Counted from the stretch's first letter, positions 43,619 to 52,519 are shown. The stretch: 64,000 nucleotides of DNA from CAZJQT01 sp964604415 (GCA_964604415.1 CAZRYT010000002.1:4801-68800), one strand, 5' to 3'. Notes: generated by a model not told the origin, from the letters alone. A program made the numbers and translations.

Positions 43619-44173
43619 GTGATTAAAGCCGTTGTTTTCGATTTCTTTGGGGTTATCAGCTCAGATGAGTATTGGGACTTTATAGGTGTTGATAAACAAA
43701 AGCCTTCAGTTTTCCGTGAGATTAGTGATCAAACCAATCTGGGCAATATTAATTGGCAAGCTTTTTTACACAAAGTAGCCGAAGTTAAAAAAATAAGTGT
43801 AGACGAGATTCAAGCTGTCTATGAATCAGAACAGCTAAATCCTCAAATCCTATCTCTAATCGAGACTCTGCACGCTAAGTACAAAACAGGCTTACTCACC
43901 AACGCCCATCATGACTACATTGATCAAATCATAGAAAAAGCACATCTACGTGATTTGTTTGATGTACTGGTTATTTCTTCCCGAGAGGGCGTAATCAAAC
44001 CAGATCCTAGAATATTTCAGATTATGCTGGATAGGCTAGGGGCAAGTCCTGAAGAAGTAATTTATGTTGATGATCAGCAAAGACACGTTGAAGCAGCTAA
44101 ATTATTAGGGATCAGAGCTATTTTGTATCAAGACTACCAACAACTGGCGCAAGAGTTAGGCGAGCTTTTATAG
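43619..44173 (+). CDS. HAD-like hydrolase
   Basis: 184 aa. Motif I VFDFFGVI has Phe at the second Asp position, motif II LLTNAH, motif III VIKPDPRI and motif IV VIYVDDQQRH. The layout fits the HAD-IA group. GTG start, with TACAGT at 43607-43612 ending 6 nt upstream, so a leaderless GTG gene. Confidence 0.83.
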   Translation: MIKAVVFDFFGVISSDEYWDFIGVDKQKPSVFREISDQTNLGNINWQAFLHKVAEVKKISVDEIQAVYESEQLNPQILSLIETLHAKYKTGLLTNAHHDYIDQIIEKAHLRDLFDVLVISSREGVIKPDPRIFQIMLDRLGASPEEVIYVDDQQRHVEAAKLLGIRAILYQDYQQLAQELGELL

Positions 44174-44282
44174 CACAAGTGGTATAAAGCCAAGTTTTTT
44201 TGTGTTTTTTGTCACAAAAGCTTAAGCTTCTTGACTAGCGGGGTTATAATTTAATTACCTTAACTAAAACAAAGGAATAAAA

Positions 44283-44480
44283 ATGACCCTCACAGAACAA
44301 CCACTTTTGTATGAATTATACGAACATGGCAGGGACGTCGGTATGGTTGTTGGCGGACTTTGCTTGGACGCACAGTATTTTGAAGACCAAGCTGAAGCAG
44401 CCGGACATGATACTGAGGTCCTTGTACCACTAGCTGATACCGCCCTAAGGTTGGCGCTAGTTACTGATCCTGATAACTAA
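44283..44480 (+). CDS. small hypothetical protein
   Basis: 65 aa, acidic, unrecognised. SD AAAGGAAT precedes the ATG and TATAAT at 44245-44250 is a candidate -10. It overlaps the convergent DciA-like gene by 24 bp. Upstream AAGCTTAAGCTT is a 12-bp palindrome (near 44219-44230). Confidence 0.5.
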   Translation: MTLTEQPLLYELYEHGRDVGMVVGGLCLDAQYFEDQAEAAGHDTEVLVPLADTALRLALVTDPDN

Positions 44481-44699
44481 TCTCTTATCCGTTTTACAAA
44501 GCTCTTGTAATTTATGAAGTTCAATACGTAGTGCCCCAGCCAAAGACGCGCTTTTTACCCCGATTATTATTTGCTGAGGTTGAACCGTTACCAACACTTC
44601 ATCGTAAAAGTGCTTTCTGACGTAATCTTTGATAATCCTGATCTCTGGTGGGGCGGAGAAATCTTTTTTGCCTAAGATGTCACCAATCGCGTCTGTCAT
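44457..44699 (-). CDS. short DciA/DUF721-like protein
   Basis: 80 aa. The pattern ITVQPQQIIIGVKSASLAGALRIELHKLQ-like strand-helix (here VTVQPQQIIIGVKSASLAG) matches the DciA core, which helps load the DnaB helicase. Assigned from pattern only. TACAAT on the minus strand (44712-44707) is 7 nt before the ATG and shares a palindrome with the mutM promoter. Confidence 0.65.
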   Translation of the reverse strand: MTDAIGDILGKKDFSAPPEIRIIKDYVRKHFYDEVLVTVQPQQIIIGVKSASLAGALRIELHKLQELCKTDKRLVIRISN

Positions 44700-44726
44700 A
44701 CCCCGTATTGTACAATGGATACCACT
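44700..44726. promoter_or_regulatory. bidirectional promoter, palindromic -10
   Basis: ATTGTACAAT at 44707-44716 gives TACAAT on both strands. The minus-strand copy ends 7 nt before the DciA-like ATG; the plus-strand copy ends 10 nt before the mutM ATG at 44727. Second case of this design in the window. Confidence 0.55.
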
Positions 44727-45605
44727 ATGCCGGAGCTACCAGAAGTCGAAACCGTTAAACGCGGGCTAAGTCAGTTCTTGCCTGGCAAAAAGATTGTTGG
44801 CGTTACGCACGATTGGCCCAAGTCCTTTCCGAACGCTGAAGCCGACGTAAAAAAGTTTCTAATTGGCGCTAAGGTTAAAGAGGTAAAACGGCGCGCCAAA
44901 GTGTTAATAATTGACTTGGATAATGCCTACAGTCTGGTAATCCACCTGAAAATGACCGGCCAGTTGGTATTCCGCAAGAATGATGACAGTCTTAGGTTTG
45001 GCGCCGGGCATCCAAATGATAGCCTGATAGGCAAACTGCCAGATAAATCTACCCGCGTAACCTTTGACTTGGGTGATAGCAAGCTTTTCTTTAACGACCA
45101 GCGTAAGTTTGGTTGGGTGAGGCTACTACCAACCATAGAAGTGCCCAACATTGACTTTATGAAGCGGGTAGGACCAGAACCTTTAGATGCTAAATTTACC
45201 GCCGAACAATTCCGGGAACGCATCAAAAGGCGAATGAATACTAGCATTAAAGCTGCGCTTTTAGACCAGTCAGTTATAGCTGGCGTAGGCAATATATATG
45301 CCGATGAGTCACTATGGGGAGCCAAAATTTATCCCGGAAAACAGGTTAAAAACCTAAGCACTAGCAAATTGAACACATTATTTGAACAACTTCAGTATGT
45401 TTTAAACCTAGCCATAGAAAAAGGTGGCAGCACCGACCGCAATTATGTCAATGCTGAAGGCAAGCGTGGTAGCTACATGGACTTTGCCCGTGTATTTAGG
45501 CTCGATGGCCAGCCATGTCCATGTTGCGGCACGACTATCCAAAAAACTCGGGTTGCTGGCCGTGGCACGCACTTTTGCCCTAAGTGCCAGAAGGTGAGTT
45601 TATGA
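44727..45605 (+). CDS. mutM: formamidopyrimidine-DNA glycosylase
   Basis: 292 aa. Excises 8-oxoguanine and FapyG. The mature N-terminal Pro nucleophile sits in MPELPEVETV, which fixes the start at 44727 rather than the ATG at 44715. The H2TH region NIYADESLWGAKIYP and a complete C-terminal zinc finger (CPCC...CPKC) are present. Confidence 0.97.
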   Translation: MPELPEVETVKRGLSQFLPGKKIVGVTHDWPKSFPNAEADVKKFLIGAKVKEVKRRAKVLIIDLDNAYSLVIHLKMTGQLVFRKNDDSLRFGAGHPNDSLIGKLPDKSTRVTFDLGDSKLFFNDQRKFGWVRLLPTIEVPNIDFMKRVGPEPLDAKFTAEQFRERIKRRMNTSIKAALLDQSVIAGVGNIYADESLWGAKIYPGKQVKNLSTSKLNTLFEQLQYVLNLAIEKGGSTDRNYVNAEGKRGSYMDFARVFRLDGQPCPCCGTTIQKTRVAGRGTHFCPKCQKVSL

Positions 45606-45907
45606 AAAAGGCTTCTATCAAAGATCTACAAGAGGAGATACTGGCCTTAGCTAAAAACAAAGGCTTTCCACTTAAGCCTAGCGACCAAGCGTTTTTAATC
45701 AAGCGTATTTTATCAGAGGTAGAAGAGCTGCAAGACGAAGAGAAGCCAGAAAAAATAGCTGAAGAAGCCATAGATATTCTGGTTCAATCAGTTCAACTGG
45801 TTTTGGCACTTGGTTTAGATCCAAATGAGATTTACAGACAGAAAATGGACAAAAACTGGCACAGGAAATGGCAGCGTAGAGACGATGGGGAGTTCAGATC
45901 ATCATGA
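45602..45907 (+). CDS. MazG-like nucleotide pyrophosphohydrolase
   Basis: 101 aa. RILSEVEELQDEE and AEEAIDILVQSVQLV form the EExx(12-28)ExxD metal pattern of MazG-type enzymes, which hydrolyse non-canonical NTPs. Fits beside mutM as nucleotide-pool hygiene. ATGA overlap with mutM. Confidence 0.82.
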   Translation: MKKASIKDLQEEILALAKNKGFPLKPSDQAFLIKRILSEVEELQDEEKPEKIAEEAIDILVQSVQLVLALGLDPNEIYRQKMDKNWHRKWQRRDDGEFRSS

Positions 45908-46824
45908 TAACCACACTTACTGGCGAAAATTCTTTTGCTTTGAAGGCTGAATTACATCAACGTGTTAAAGATTTTGTGTCCAAACAGGGTGACATGGCAC
46001 TAGAAAAACTAGATGGTGAAGAGGTTGAATTTGAGCGTATAACAGAGGCATTGCAGAGTCTACCATTCCTAGCTAGTCAGAAATTAGTCGTTCTACATAC
46101 TCCAGGTGCCAACAAAAAATTTACCGAAGAGTTTGAAAAACTGTTGCCAACTATCAGTGAAACTACAGATGTAATTATGGTTGAACCCAAGCTGGATAAA
46201 CGTACCCAATACTATAAAACACTCAAGGCCAAAACTGACTTTAAGGAATTTAACGAACTCGACGAAAATAGTTTGGCCAGATGGCTGGTTGATGAAGCAA
46301 AAAGACAAAATGCTGAGCTGAGTTCAACTGATGCGCGCTACTTAATAAGCAGAGTAGGTACCAACCAACAAATGCTAGCAAACGAGCTAAAAAAACTTCT
46401 GACCTATGAGCCTAAAATCAGCCGGGGTAGCATTGATTTATTAACCGAACCAACCCCGCAAAGTAGTATTTTTAATCTGTTAGATGCGGCTCTGGCAGGT
46501 CAGACCAAGCAAATGTTAAAACTCTACGAGCAGCAAAGAGCGCAGAAGGTTGAACCGCAACAAATTATTGCCATGCTGACTTGGCAGCTGCACGTTTTGG
46601 CAGTTATCAAAACTGCTGAAGGTAAAAGTGACAGCGAAATTGCCCGCGATGCCAAACTCAATCCTTACGTGATTGGTAAAAGCAGAGCAATCGCCAAGGA
46701 ATTAACTTTTGGCCAGCTCAAAACTCTAGTCAGCAATCTCGTCAAACTAGAACAAGACCTCAAATCTATCTCAATAGACGCCGACGACGCCCTTCAAGCT
46801 TACTTGCTTGGAGTAACGGAATAA
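45904..46824 (+). CDS. holA: DNA polymerase III delta subunit
   Basis: 306 aa clamp-loader subunit that opens the sliding clamp. It shows the HolA layout: GENSFALKAEL start, VVLHTPGANKKFT, LISRVGTNQQMLANELKKLLTY and the helical collar domain IIAMLTWQLHVLAVIK. Overlaps mazG-like by ATGA. It ends immediately at the convergent rpsT stop. Confidence 0.92.
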   Translation: MITTLTGENSFALKAELHQRVKDFVSKQGDMALEKLDGEEVEFERITEALQSLPFLASQKLVVLHTPGANKKFTEEFEKLLPTISETTDVIMVEPKLDKRTQYYKTLKAKTDFKEFNELDENSLARWLVDEAKRQNAELSSTDARYLISRVGTNQQMLANELKKLLTYEPKISRGSIDLLTEPTPQSSIFNLLDAALAGQTKQMLKLYEQQRAQKVEPQQIIAMLTWQLHVLAVIKTAEGKSDSEIARDAKLNPYVIGKSRAIAKELTFGQLKTLVSNLVKLEQDLKSISIDADDALQAYLLGVTE

Positions 46825-47199
46825 CTATTTCTTTTTAGTTGTAGGCTTTTTGGCAGGGGATTTCTTGGCGACAGGCTTTTTGGCGACTGGTTTCTTTGCG
46901 GCAGGCTTGGTAACGACTTTTTTGGCTGAACCAACGGTTTTAACACCGGCGGTTTTAGCTTTGGCGGCTAGTTGTTTCTTGATACGGGCGGCTTTATTGG
47001 CGTGAATAATACCTTTTTTAACGGCAGTATCTAGCGCGCTCTGGGCTTTGGCGTGGCTGTCACCCGCAGATTTTTTGCTAGCAAGATCAGCCTGAAAAGT
47101 TTTCAGAGCAGCTTTAAGCGTTCGCTTGGTCTTAGCATTGCGCAGGGTTGCTTTCTTGGCAGTACGGACACGCTTTTTGGCGGATTTGATAATGGGCAC
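46825..47199 (-). CDS. rpsT: 30S ribosomal protein S20 with basic tail
   Basis: 124 aa. The S20 helical core (residues 1-82; KSAKKRVRTAKKATLRN, IHANKAARIKKQLAA) is followed by a tail of AKKP/AKKS-type repeats like histone H1. Bacterial S20 is usually 85-90 aa. GTG start with SD AAGGAG 5 nt upstream. Confidence 0.93.
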   Translation of the reverse strand: MPIIKSAKKRVRTAKKATLRNAKTKRTLKAALKTFQADLASKKSAGDSHAKAQSALDTAVKKGIIHANKAARIKKQLAAKAKTAGVKTVGSAKKVVTKPAAKKPVAKKPVAKKSPAKKPTTKKK

Positions 47200-47243
47200 T
47201 AGGACTCCTTAAAAATTAACGATAAATTTACAGTCGAAGCTAG

Positions 47244-47272
47244 ACTATAGCAACAGAGGCGAGATTTGTAAA
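47244..47272 (-). promoter_or_regulatory. rpsT promoter
   Basis: Minus strand TTTACA (47272-47267), 17-bp spacer, TG-C-TATAGT (47249-47244). Predicted leader of about 40 nt carrying AAGGAG, in contrast to the leaderless genes. Confidence 0.75.
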
Positions 47273-47336
47273 GCAAAACCATGGACATTGCTTGTGCTTT
47301 ATGGTACGATTCGATCAGTTAGGATCAAATACAAAA

Positions 47337-48929
47337 ATGGATACTCAAAAAGCTCAAGTTGTTGATTGGCTAAAGTCTGCCAACAACGTTTTGGTGACTG
47401 TTAGCGCCAACCCCTCAGTTGACCAATTATCAGCCGCCATTGGCTTGACGTTACTTCTAAACAAAATGGGCAAACATGCCACAGCCGTTTTCAGTGGTCA
47501 GACCCCGTCAACTATTGAGTTCCTGCAACCTGAGAAAACCCTAGAAAAAAACACCGACAGTCTGCGTGATTTTATAATTGCGCTCGATAAATCCAAGGCT
47601 GATAAGCTGCGTTATAAGGTTGAAGACCAAATGGTTAAAATCTTTATAACTCCTTACAGAACTTCGTTGAGTGATAAAGATTTGGAATTCAGCCAAGGTG
47701 ATTTCAACGTTGATGTTGTGATGGCCTTGGGTGTCAAAGAACAAACTGATCTAGATAAAGCCATAATTGCGCATGGACGCATACTGCACGATGCTAAAGT
47801 AGTTGGCGTCAGTAATAATCCGGCTCAACAACTAGGTAATGTTAATTTGATAGATACCAGAGCTAGCAGCTTATGTGAGATCTTGGCGGCACTAGGTGTC
47901 AGCCTGCAACCTGATATTTTGGATGCCCAGATTGCAACTGCTTTTTTGACAGGTATCGTGGCCGAAACCGACCGCTTCAGCAACCAAAAAACCAGTTCTG
48001 AAACCATGCAAATGAGCTCGAAGCTAATGACTGCTGGTGCCAACCAACAATTAGTGGCTAAACAATTAAAACCTACGGAAGAAAAAGTCGAGCTATTAAA
48101 AGAAGTGCCAGACAAAAAGATTGATAGTAAAGACGATAAAGGCGCTCTAGAAATCGAGCACAATGAGCCGGCTCCTAAGGAAACCGTAACTGAGCTACCT
48201 GAGCCGCAACCTGAGCCACCAGAAATTGAACAGATTCATATTAGTGAGGATGGCCAAATTGAGCCACCAGCCCCAGAAGATAAAACTACCGAAAAATCCA
48301 GGTTTATTTTAGAGCCACCAACGCTTGGCGGCCGGTTAACTGCCAATAGCGAGCCGGAAGCACTAGATCCAAGCACCGACCCGTTAGGTGCTAAAACCAA
48401 AGAAACACCAATCCTAACTCACACTGAAAAAGGTGAGAACAAAACTAACAACCCGCCAAAAACTGAGCCAGCTAAACCACAGCCGAGCAAGACATTAACC
48501 CAGCTCGAGAAGGAAACTGACAGTCCGCACCTTGATCAACCTGCCACGAATGACAATAAAGCCGATCTTGACAGTGCTCGGCAAGCAGTTGAAGCAGCAG
48601 CACCGCCAACTATAAAACCACCAGAATCTCTGGGTTCTCAGTATATTGATATCGATCCTAAGCCTACTCCAGCTAATCCAAGTCCTCCGCCAACGCCAAC
48701 CGAAAACGTTACATCAGATCCTGGTCTGCCTCCAGGTTTGTCGCCGAACAGGCCTGATTTGCCGCCACCGAGTCCGTTTGGCACCAGCAGCCCATCAGTA
48801 GTGCCCCCACCTCCAGTGCCCCCACCGATGATGCCTCCACCAGTCAATCCTAGTATGAGTTCAGGCCAACAACCGTTGCCAAACGCCGAAAACGACAACG
48901 ACGCCCAAGAACCACCCGTTGCGCTTTAG
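47337..48929 (+). CDS. degenerate DHH-family protein with Pro-rich tail
   Basis: 530 aa. Residues 1-260 resemble the DHH/NrnA phosphoesterase fold (VTVSANPSVDQLSAAIGL, then a VAETDRFSNQKTSSET helix), but the HxxPDGD and DHH metal motifs are not conserved. Residues 265-530 are disordered, rich in Pro, Glu and Thr, ending in PPPPVPPPMMPPP-type runs. An inactive, binding role is inferred. Promoter TGGACA-17-TACGAT (47282-47310); start at 47337 lies downstream of it. Confidence 0.75.
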   Translation: MDTQKAQVVDWLKSANNVLVTVSANPSVDQLSAAIGLTLLLNKMGKHATAVFSGQTPSTIEFLQPEKTLEKNTDSLRDFIIALDKSKADKLRYKVEDQMVKIFITPYRTSLSDKDLEFSQGDFNVDVVMALGVKEQTDLDKAIIAHGRILHDAKVVGVSNNPAQQLGNVNLIDTRASSLCEILAALGVSLQPDILDAQIATAFLTGIVAETDRFSNQKTSSETMQMSSKLMTAGANQQLVAKQLKPTEEKVELLKEVPDKKIDSKDDKGALEIEHNEPAPKETVTELPEPQPEPPEIEQIHISEDGQIEPPAPEDKTTEKSRFILEPPTLGGRLTANSEPEALDPSTDPLGAKTKETPILTHTEKGENKTNNPPKTEPAKPQPSKTLTQLEKETDSPHLDQPATNDNKADLDSARQAVEAAAPPTIKPPESLGSQYIDIDPKPTPANPSPPPTPTENVTSDPGLPPGLSPNRPDLPPPSPFGTSSPSVVPPPPVPPPMMPPPVNPSMSSGQQPLPNAENDNDAQEPPVAL

Positions 48930-48946
48930 CAGTTATACTGTAGGCC

Positions 48947-49645
48947 ATGGATGGCTTACTACTAGTTGACAAACCTTCTGGCTGGACTAGTTTTGATGTG
49001 GTAGCCAAGGTTCGTGGCATGCTAAAACAAACTGGCATCGCCAAACCAAAAGTGGGGCATACGGGTACGTTAGATCCGCTAGCTACCGGTTTATTGGTTT
49101 TAGTAGTTGGCAAATACACCAAGCGCGCTCAAGAATTCTCCAAATTGGATAAAACCTACCAAGTAACTATGAAACTTGGCCAAACCAGTACCACAGGCGA
49201 CGAAGAAGGTGAAAAGGCCAAAATATCCGACAATAAACCGACCCAAAAGGAGCTAGAAGAAGTTCTCAAACAGTTCACCGGCCAGATCGAGCAAGTACCA
49301 CCGGCCTTCTCGGCTATAAAAATTGGTGGCCAACGGGCCTATAAACTGGCAAGGGCAGGACAGAAGGTGGAGCTTGAAGCCCGTAAGTTAGAGATTCACA
49401 AGATTGATCTAGAGAAATATGACTACCCAGAGGTACAGTTTACGGCCAAGGTATCATCAGGAACCTACGTCCGTTCATTGGTGGCTGATATCGGTGAAAA
49501 ACTTGGGACTGGCGCATACATGACAGGGTTGAACCGCACCCAAGTTGGGCAATTTGAATTAGAAAAAGCAGTTGATATAAGTAAAATTATGTGGGATAAT
49601 ATTGCCCAGCACATAATTCAAACAGATGACAAGTCTACCATTTAA
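48947..49645 (+). CDS. truB: tRNA pseudouridine-55 synthase
   Basis: 232 aa. Catalytic Asp in GHTGTLDPLATG, and LLLVDKPSGWTSFDVV at the start. Makes pseudouridine 55 in the T-loop. Shorter than E. coli TruB (no C-terminal PUA domain). TATACT at 48934-48939 lies 7 nt before the ATG. Confidence 0.96.
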   Translation: MDGLLLVDKPSGWTSFDVVAKVRGMLKQTGIAKPKVGHTGTLDPLATGLLVLVVGKYTKRAQEFSKLDKTYQVTMKLGQTSTTGDEEGEKAKISDNKPTQKELEEVLKQFTGQIEQVPPAFSAIKIGGQRAYKLARAGQKVELEARKLEIHKIDLEKYDYPEVQFTAKVSSGTYVRSLVADIGEKLGTGAYMTGLNRTQVGQFELEKAVDISKIMWDNIAQHIIQTDDKSTI

Positions 49646-49901
49646 TTCCGAATTTCCTGAACCCCACGATATCTACAAAGACTATATGCCCGTTATTGAT
49701 GAGCTGCATTGGAAAGCGCGACACAAAGGGCATCTCGATATAGTTTTAGGTGTTAATGCCTTACATTTGTGTGTAACCGCATTCTTTGCAGCTGAGCAAA
49801 ACTATTTGGCTACAGGTCTTTTTGCTGGTTTATTGGTGGCAGCCAATGGTATAGAAAGAGCTGCGCTACGTCAAAGCTATGAAGACCACAACCAAAAGTA
49901 A
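49626..49901 (+). CDS. small membrane protein
   Basis: 91 aa. One or two hydrophobic segments (about 40-75: IVLGVNALHLCVTAFF then YLATGLFAGLLVAANG) in a charged context. Unknown function. The ATG lies within the end of truB (20-nt overlap), consistent with coupling. Confidence 0.6.
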   Translation: MTSLPFNSEFPEPHDIYKDYMPVIDELHWKARHKGHLDIVLGVNALHLCVTAFFAAEQNYLATGLFAGLLVAANGIERAALRQSYEDHNQK

Positions 49902-49903
49902 CC

Positions 49904-49932
49904 TTGCATAACAGAGAAGAGTGTGCTAATAT
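49904..49932 (+). promoter_or_regulatory. rpsO promoter
   Basis: TTGCAT (49904-49909), 17-bp spacer, TG-C-TAATAT (49927-49932). Predicted 40-nt leader with SD AAGGAA before rpsO. Confidence 0.7.
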
Positions 49933-49978
49933 CATCCGTAACGCCATCAAAACTCTCGATAATTTAATAAGGAACTGA

Positions 49979-50245
49979 ATGATTTCAACCCAGAAGAAAC
50001 AAAAGATTGTTGCTGACCTGCAAAGTGACAAAAATGACACTGGTAGCCCTGCCGTTCAGGTTGGCATACTAACTGAACGCGTCAAAGAGTTAACTGCTCA
50101 CTTGAAGACCAACAAGCATGATTTTATGGCCCGCCGCGGTCTGTTACAAGCTGTTGGCAAACGCAAGAAACTACTAAAGTATTTGGCCGAAAAAGACAGC
50201 AAAGCGTACTTAGAACTAGTCAAAAGTTTAGGTATTCGCAAGTAG
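49979..50245 (+). CDS. rpsO: 30S ribosomal protein S15
   Basis: 88 aa, family length. TGSPAVQVGILTERVKELTAHLKTNK and RRGLLQAVGKRKKLLKYL are the S15 rRNA-binding helices. Followed by pnp, the common bacterial order. Confidence 0.97.
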   Translation: MISTQKKQKIVADLQSDKNDTGSPAVQVGILTERVKELTAHLKTNKHDFMARRGLLQAVGKRKKLLKYLAEKDSKAYLELVKSLGIRK

Positions 50246-50255
50246 GTTTTAGACA

Positions 50256-50300
50256 TTAGGCGCTTACCCAAGTGCCTACAATCTAGAATCTAAATTCTAG
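50256..50300 (+). other. two hairpins in the rpsO-pnp spacer
   Basis: TAGGCGCTT/AAGTGCCTA forms a 9-bp stem (one G-U) around a 4-nt loop just after rpsO, and TCTAGAAT/ATTCTAGA forms an 8-bp stem next. Neither has a following U-run, so processing or partial termination are both possible. Confidence 0.45.
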
Positions 50301-50317
50301 AGCACATCAATTAAGTG

Positions 50318-50373
50318 GTAGGTGATGGAGCACAGGTTTCCAATTATATGGACACTTGGACCTCATTACCTAC
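50318..50373 (+). promoter_or_regulatory. pnp leader stem-loop
   Basis: GTAGGTGATG (50318-50327) pairs over 10 bp with CATTACCTAC (50364-50373), one G-U included, enclosing about 36 nt that can fold further. It ends directly at the SD AGAAAGGA of pnp. In E. coli a pnp leader hairpin is cut by RNase III and used for PNPase autoregulation; the same is proposed here. Confidence 0.5.
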
Positions 50374-50385
50374 AGAAAGGAACAA

Positions 50386-52518
50386 ATGAGTACTATAAAC
50401 CCATTTGGAAAAGACATTATAAAAGTAGAAACAGAACTTTGCGGCCAGCCGCTAAGCCTGGAGATTAACCGCGTTGGTTTTAGGACAAGCGCTAGCGTAA
50501 TTGCACGCTACGGCGAAACCGTAGTACTAGGCACAGCCATGGTCAGTGAAAAATCACTGCAAGGCTTTGACTACTTCCCATTATCAATTGATTATGAAGA
50601 GCGTTTTTACGCCGCTGGTAAAATCAGCGGTAGTAGATTTGTTAAGCGTGAAGGACGTCCCAGTGACGACGCCATTCTAATTGGTCGTTTGATCGACCGC
50701 CCAATCCGGCCGCTGTGGCCAAAGGGCTATCGTCATGAAGTACAGGGTGTAGCTACAGTCCTAAGTATGGATCCTAACTTCCGTCCTGATATGGTGGCCA
50801 TGATTGCTATGAGTACAGCCTTTTGTCTGACTGGTGCGCCATTTGAAGGTCCGATTGCCGGTCTAAGAATCGGCCTAGTTGACGGCAAGCTAAAAGCTTT
50901 CGCCAGCGCTGAAGAACTGGATAGTGGCGACCTAGATCTAGTTGTAGCTGGCACCAAAGACGCCATCATGATGGTAGAAGCTGGCGCCAACGAAGTCTCG
51001 GAAGACTTAATAGCCGAGGCCCTGGAATTTGCTCACAAACAGATGCAACCAGCCATTAAATTGCAGGAAGAATTACTGGCTAAAGTCAAAGTTAAACCCA
51101 TGGAATACGTAATTGATGCGCCGGATAGTGATATTCAGAGTCGAGTTGACACCTGGGTAGCTGGCAAACTTGGCATTGGTCTGCGTCAACCTTACCCAGA
51201 ACGTAATGAACTAGTGCTCGAAATGCGTAAACAAATGCATACTCATTTTGCCGAAGAAATTGGCGAAGAAGCCTACACTGAGCAAAGACAAGCTTATGAT
51301 GATGCTCTTACGTACGCTCTACATAAAGACGTCCGCGAAGGCATAATTAAGGATGGTGTACGCCCTGATGGCCGCAAACTGGACGAAATCCGAACTCTTA
51401 GTTCTGAAGTGGGGATTCTACCCAGAGCTCATGGATCATCTCTGTTTACTCGTGGTATGACCCAGGCTTTGAACATAGTCACTGTGGCACCGACTTCGTA
51501 TGCGCAGCTGTTAGATACTATGGAGCGCAACGACGCCCAAAAGCGTTACATGCACCACTACAATGCGCCAGGTTACACAGTTGGTGAAGTTCGCCGACTG
51601 GGCTCACCAGGGCGGCGTGAAATTGGCCACAGTGCCTTGGCCGAAAGAGCGTTACTGCCGGTTATTCCAGCTGAAGACGTCTTCCCATACGCTATCCGTT
51701 CAGTAACGGAAATCATGAGCCAAAATGGTAGCACCAGCATGGCCGCAACTTGTTCTAGCTGTTTGGCGCTAATGGACGCTGGTGTACCTATTAGCTCCCC
51801 AGTTAGCGGTATTGCTATGGGACTAATGCTGGATGGCGACAAAGCCTATATCCTGAGTGATATTGCTGATGCTGAAGACTTTGCCGGTGATATGGACTTC
51901 AAGGTAGCTGGCACAGCTAAAGGCATTACAGCCCTGCAAATGGACATGAAAGTTCATGGCCTGGACGCGAGTTTGCTAAAAAAAGCCCTAGTCCAAGGTA
52001 AAGAGGGCCGAGCTGAAATCCTCAAACATATGATTAGTGTGCTTGAAGCTCCTAGAAAAGAAATGAGCCCATACGCACCCCGCGTTGAGTCAATCAAGAT
52101 TAATCCCGATAAAATTCGCGAAGTCATTGGTAAGGGCGGCGAAACCATCAATAAAATCATTGCTGAAACTGGTGCTGAAATTGACATTAAAGATGACGGT
52201 ACAGTCATGATTGCCAGTCCAGATAAAACTAGCATCGACGCTGCCACACAGTACATTCGTAACCTGACTGAGGACCCAGAAGTCGGTCATATCTACGAAA
52301 ACGTGCCAGTTGTTACCGTTATGGATTTTGGCGCATTTGTACAAATCCTGCCTGGTAAAGACGGCTTGGTTCACGTTTCTGAGATGAGCGAAGAACGAGT
52401 TGAAAAGCCTAGCGACGTGGTCAAAGAAGGCGACCGTGTAACGGTAAAACTAGTGGCAATCGATGATCGTGGCCGCTTGCAACTAAGCATGAAAGCAGCC
52501 GCAAGAGACAAGAAATAA
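50386..52518 (+). CDS. pnp: polynucleotide phosphorylase
   Basis: 710 aa. Two RNase PH-like domains (1-220, 310-540), KH domain (IREVIGKGGETINKI) and S1 domain (GHIYENVPVVTVMDFGAFV). 3'-5' phosphorolytic RNA decay. Start MSTINPFGKD at 50386 follows SD AAAGGA; the in-frame ATG at 50356 lies within the leader stem-loop. Confidence 0.97.
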   Translation: MSTINPFGKDIIKVETELCGQPLSLEINRVGFRTSASVIARYGETVVLGTAMVSEKSLQGFDYFPLSIDYEERFYAAGKISGSRFVKREGRPSDDAILIGRLIDRPIRPLWPKGYRHEVQGVATVLSMDPNFRPDMVAMIAMSTAFCLTGAPFEGPIAGLRIGLVDGKLKAFASAEELDSGDLDLVVAGTKDAIMMVEAGANEVSEDLIAEALEFAHKQMQPAIKLQEELLAKVKVKPMEYVIDAPDSDIQSRVDTWVAGKLGIGLRQPYPERNELVLEMRKQMHTHFAEEIGEEAYTEQRQAYDDALTYALHKDVREGIIKDGVRPDGRKLDEIRTLSSEVGILPRAHGSSLFTRGMTQALNIVTVAPTSYAQLLDTMERNDAQKRYMHHYNAPGYTVGEVRRLGSPGRREIGHSALAERALLPVIPAEDVFPYAIRSVTEIMSQNGSTSMAATCSSCLALMDAGVPISSPVSGIAMGLMLDGDKAYILSDIADAEDFAGDMDFKVAGTAKGITALQMDMKVHGLDASLLKKALVQGKEGRAEILKHMISVLEAPRKEMSPYAPRVESIKINPDKIREVIGKGGETINKIIAETGAEIDIKDDGTVMIASPDKTSIDAATQYIRNLTEDPEVGHIYENVPVVTVMDFGAFVQILPGKDGLVHVSEMSEERVEKPSDVVKEGDRVTVKLVAIDDRGRLQLSMKAAARDKK

Positions 52519-52519
52519 G

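Noticed and set aside
44174..44244. Intrinsic terminator after the HAD gene
   Set aside because: T-runs are present, but no stable GC-rich stem directly precedes them.
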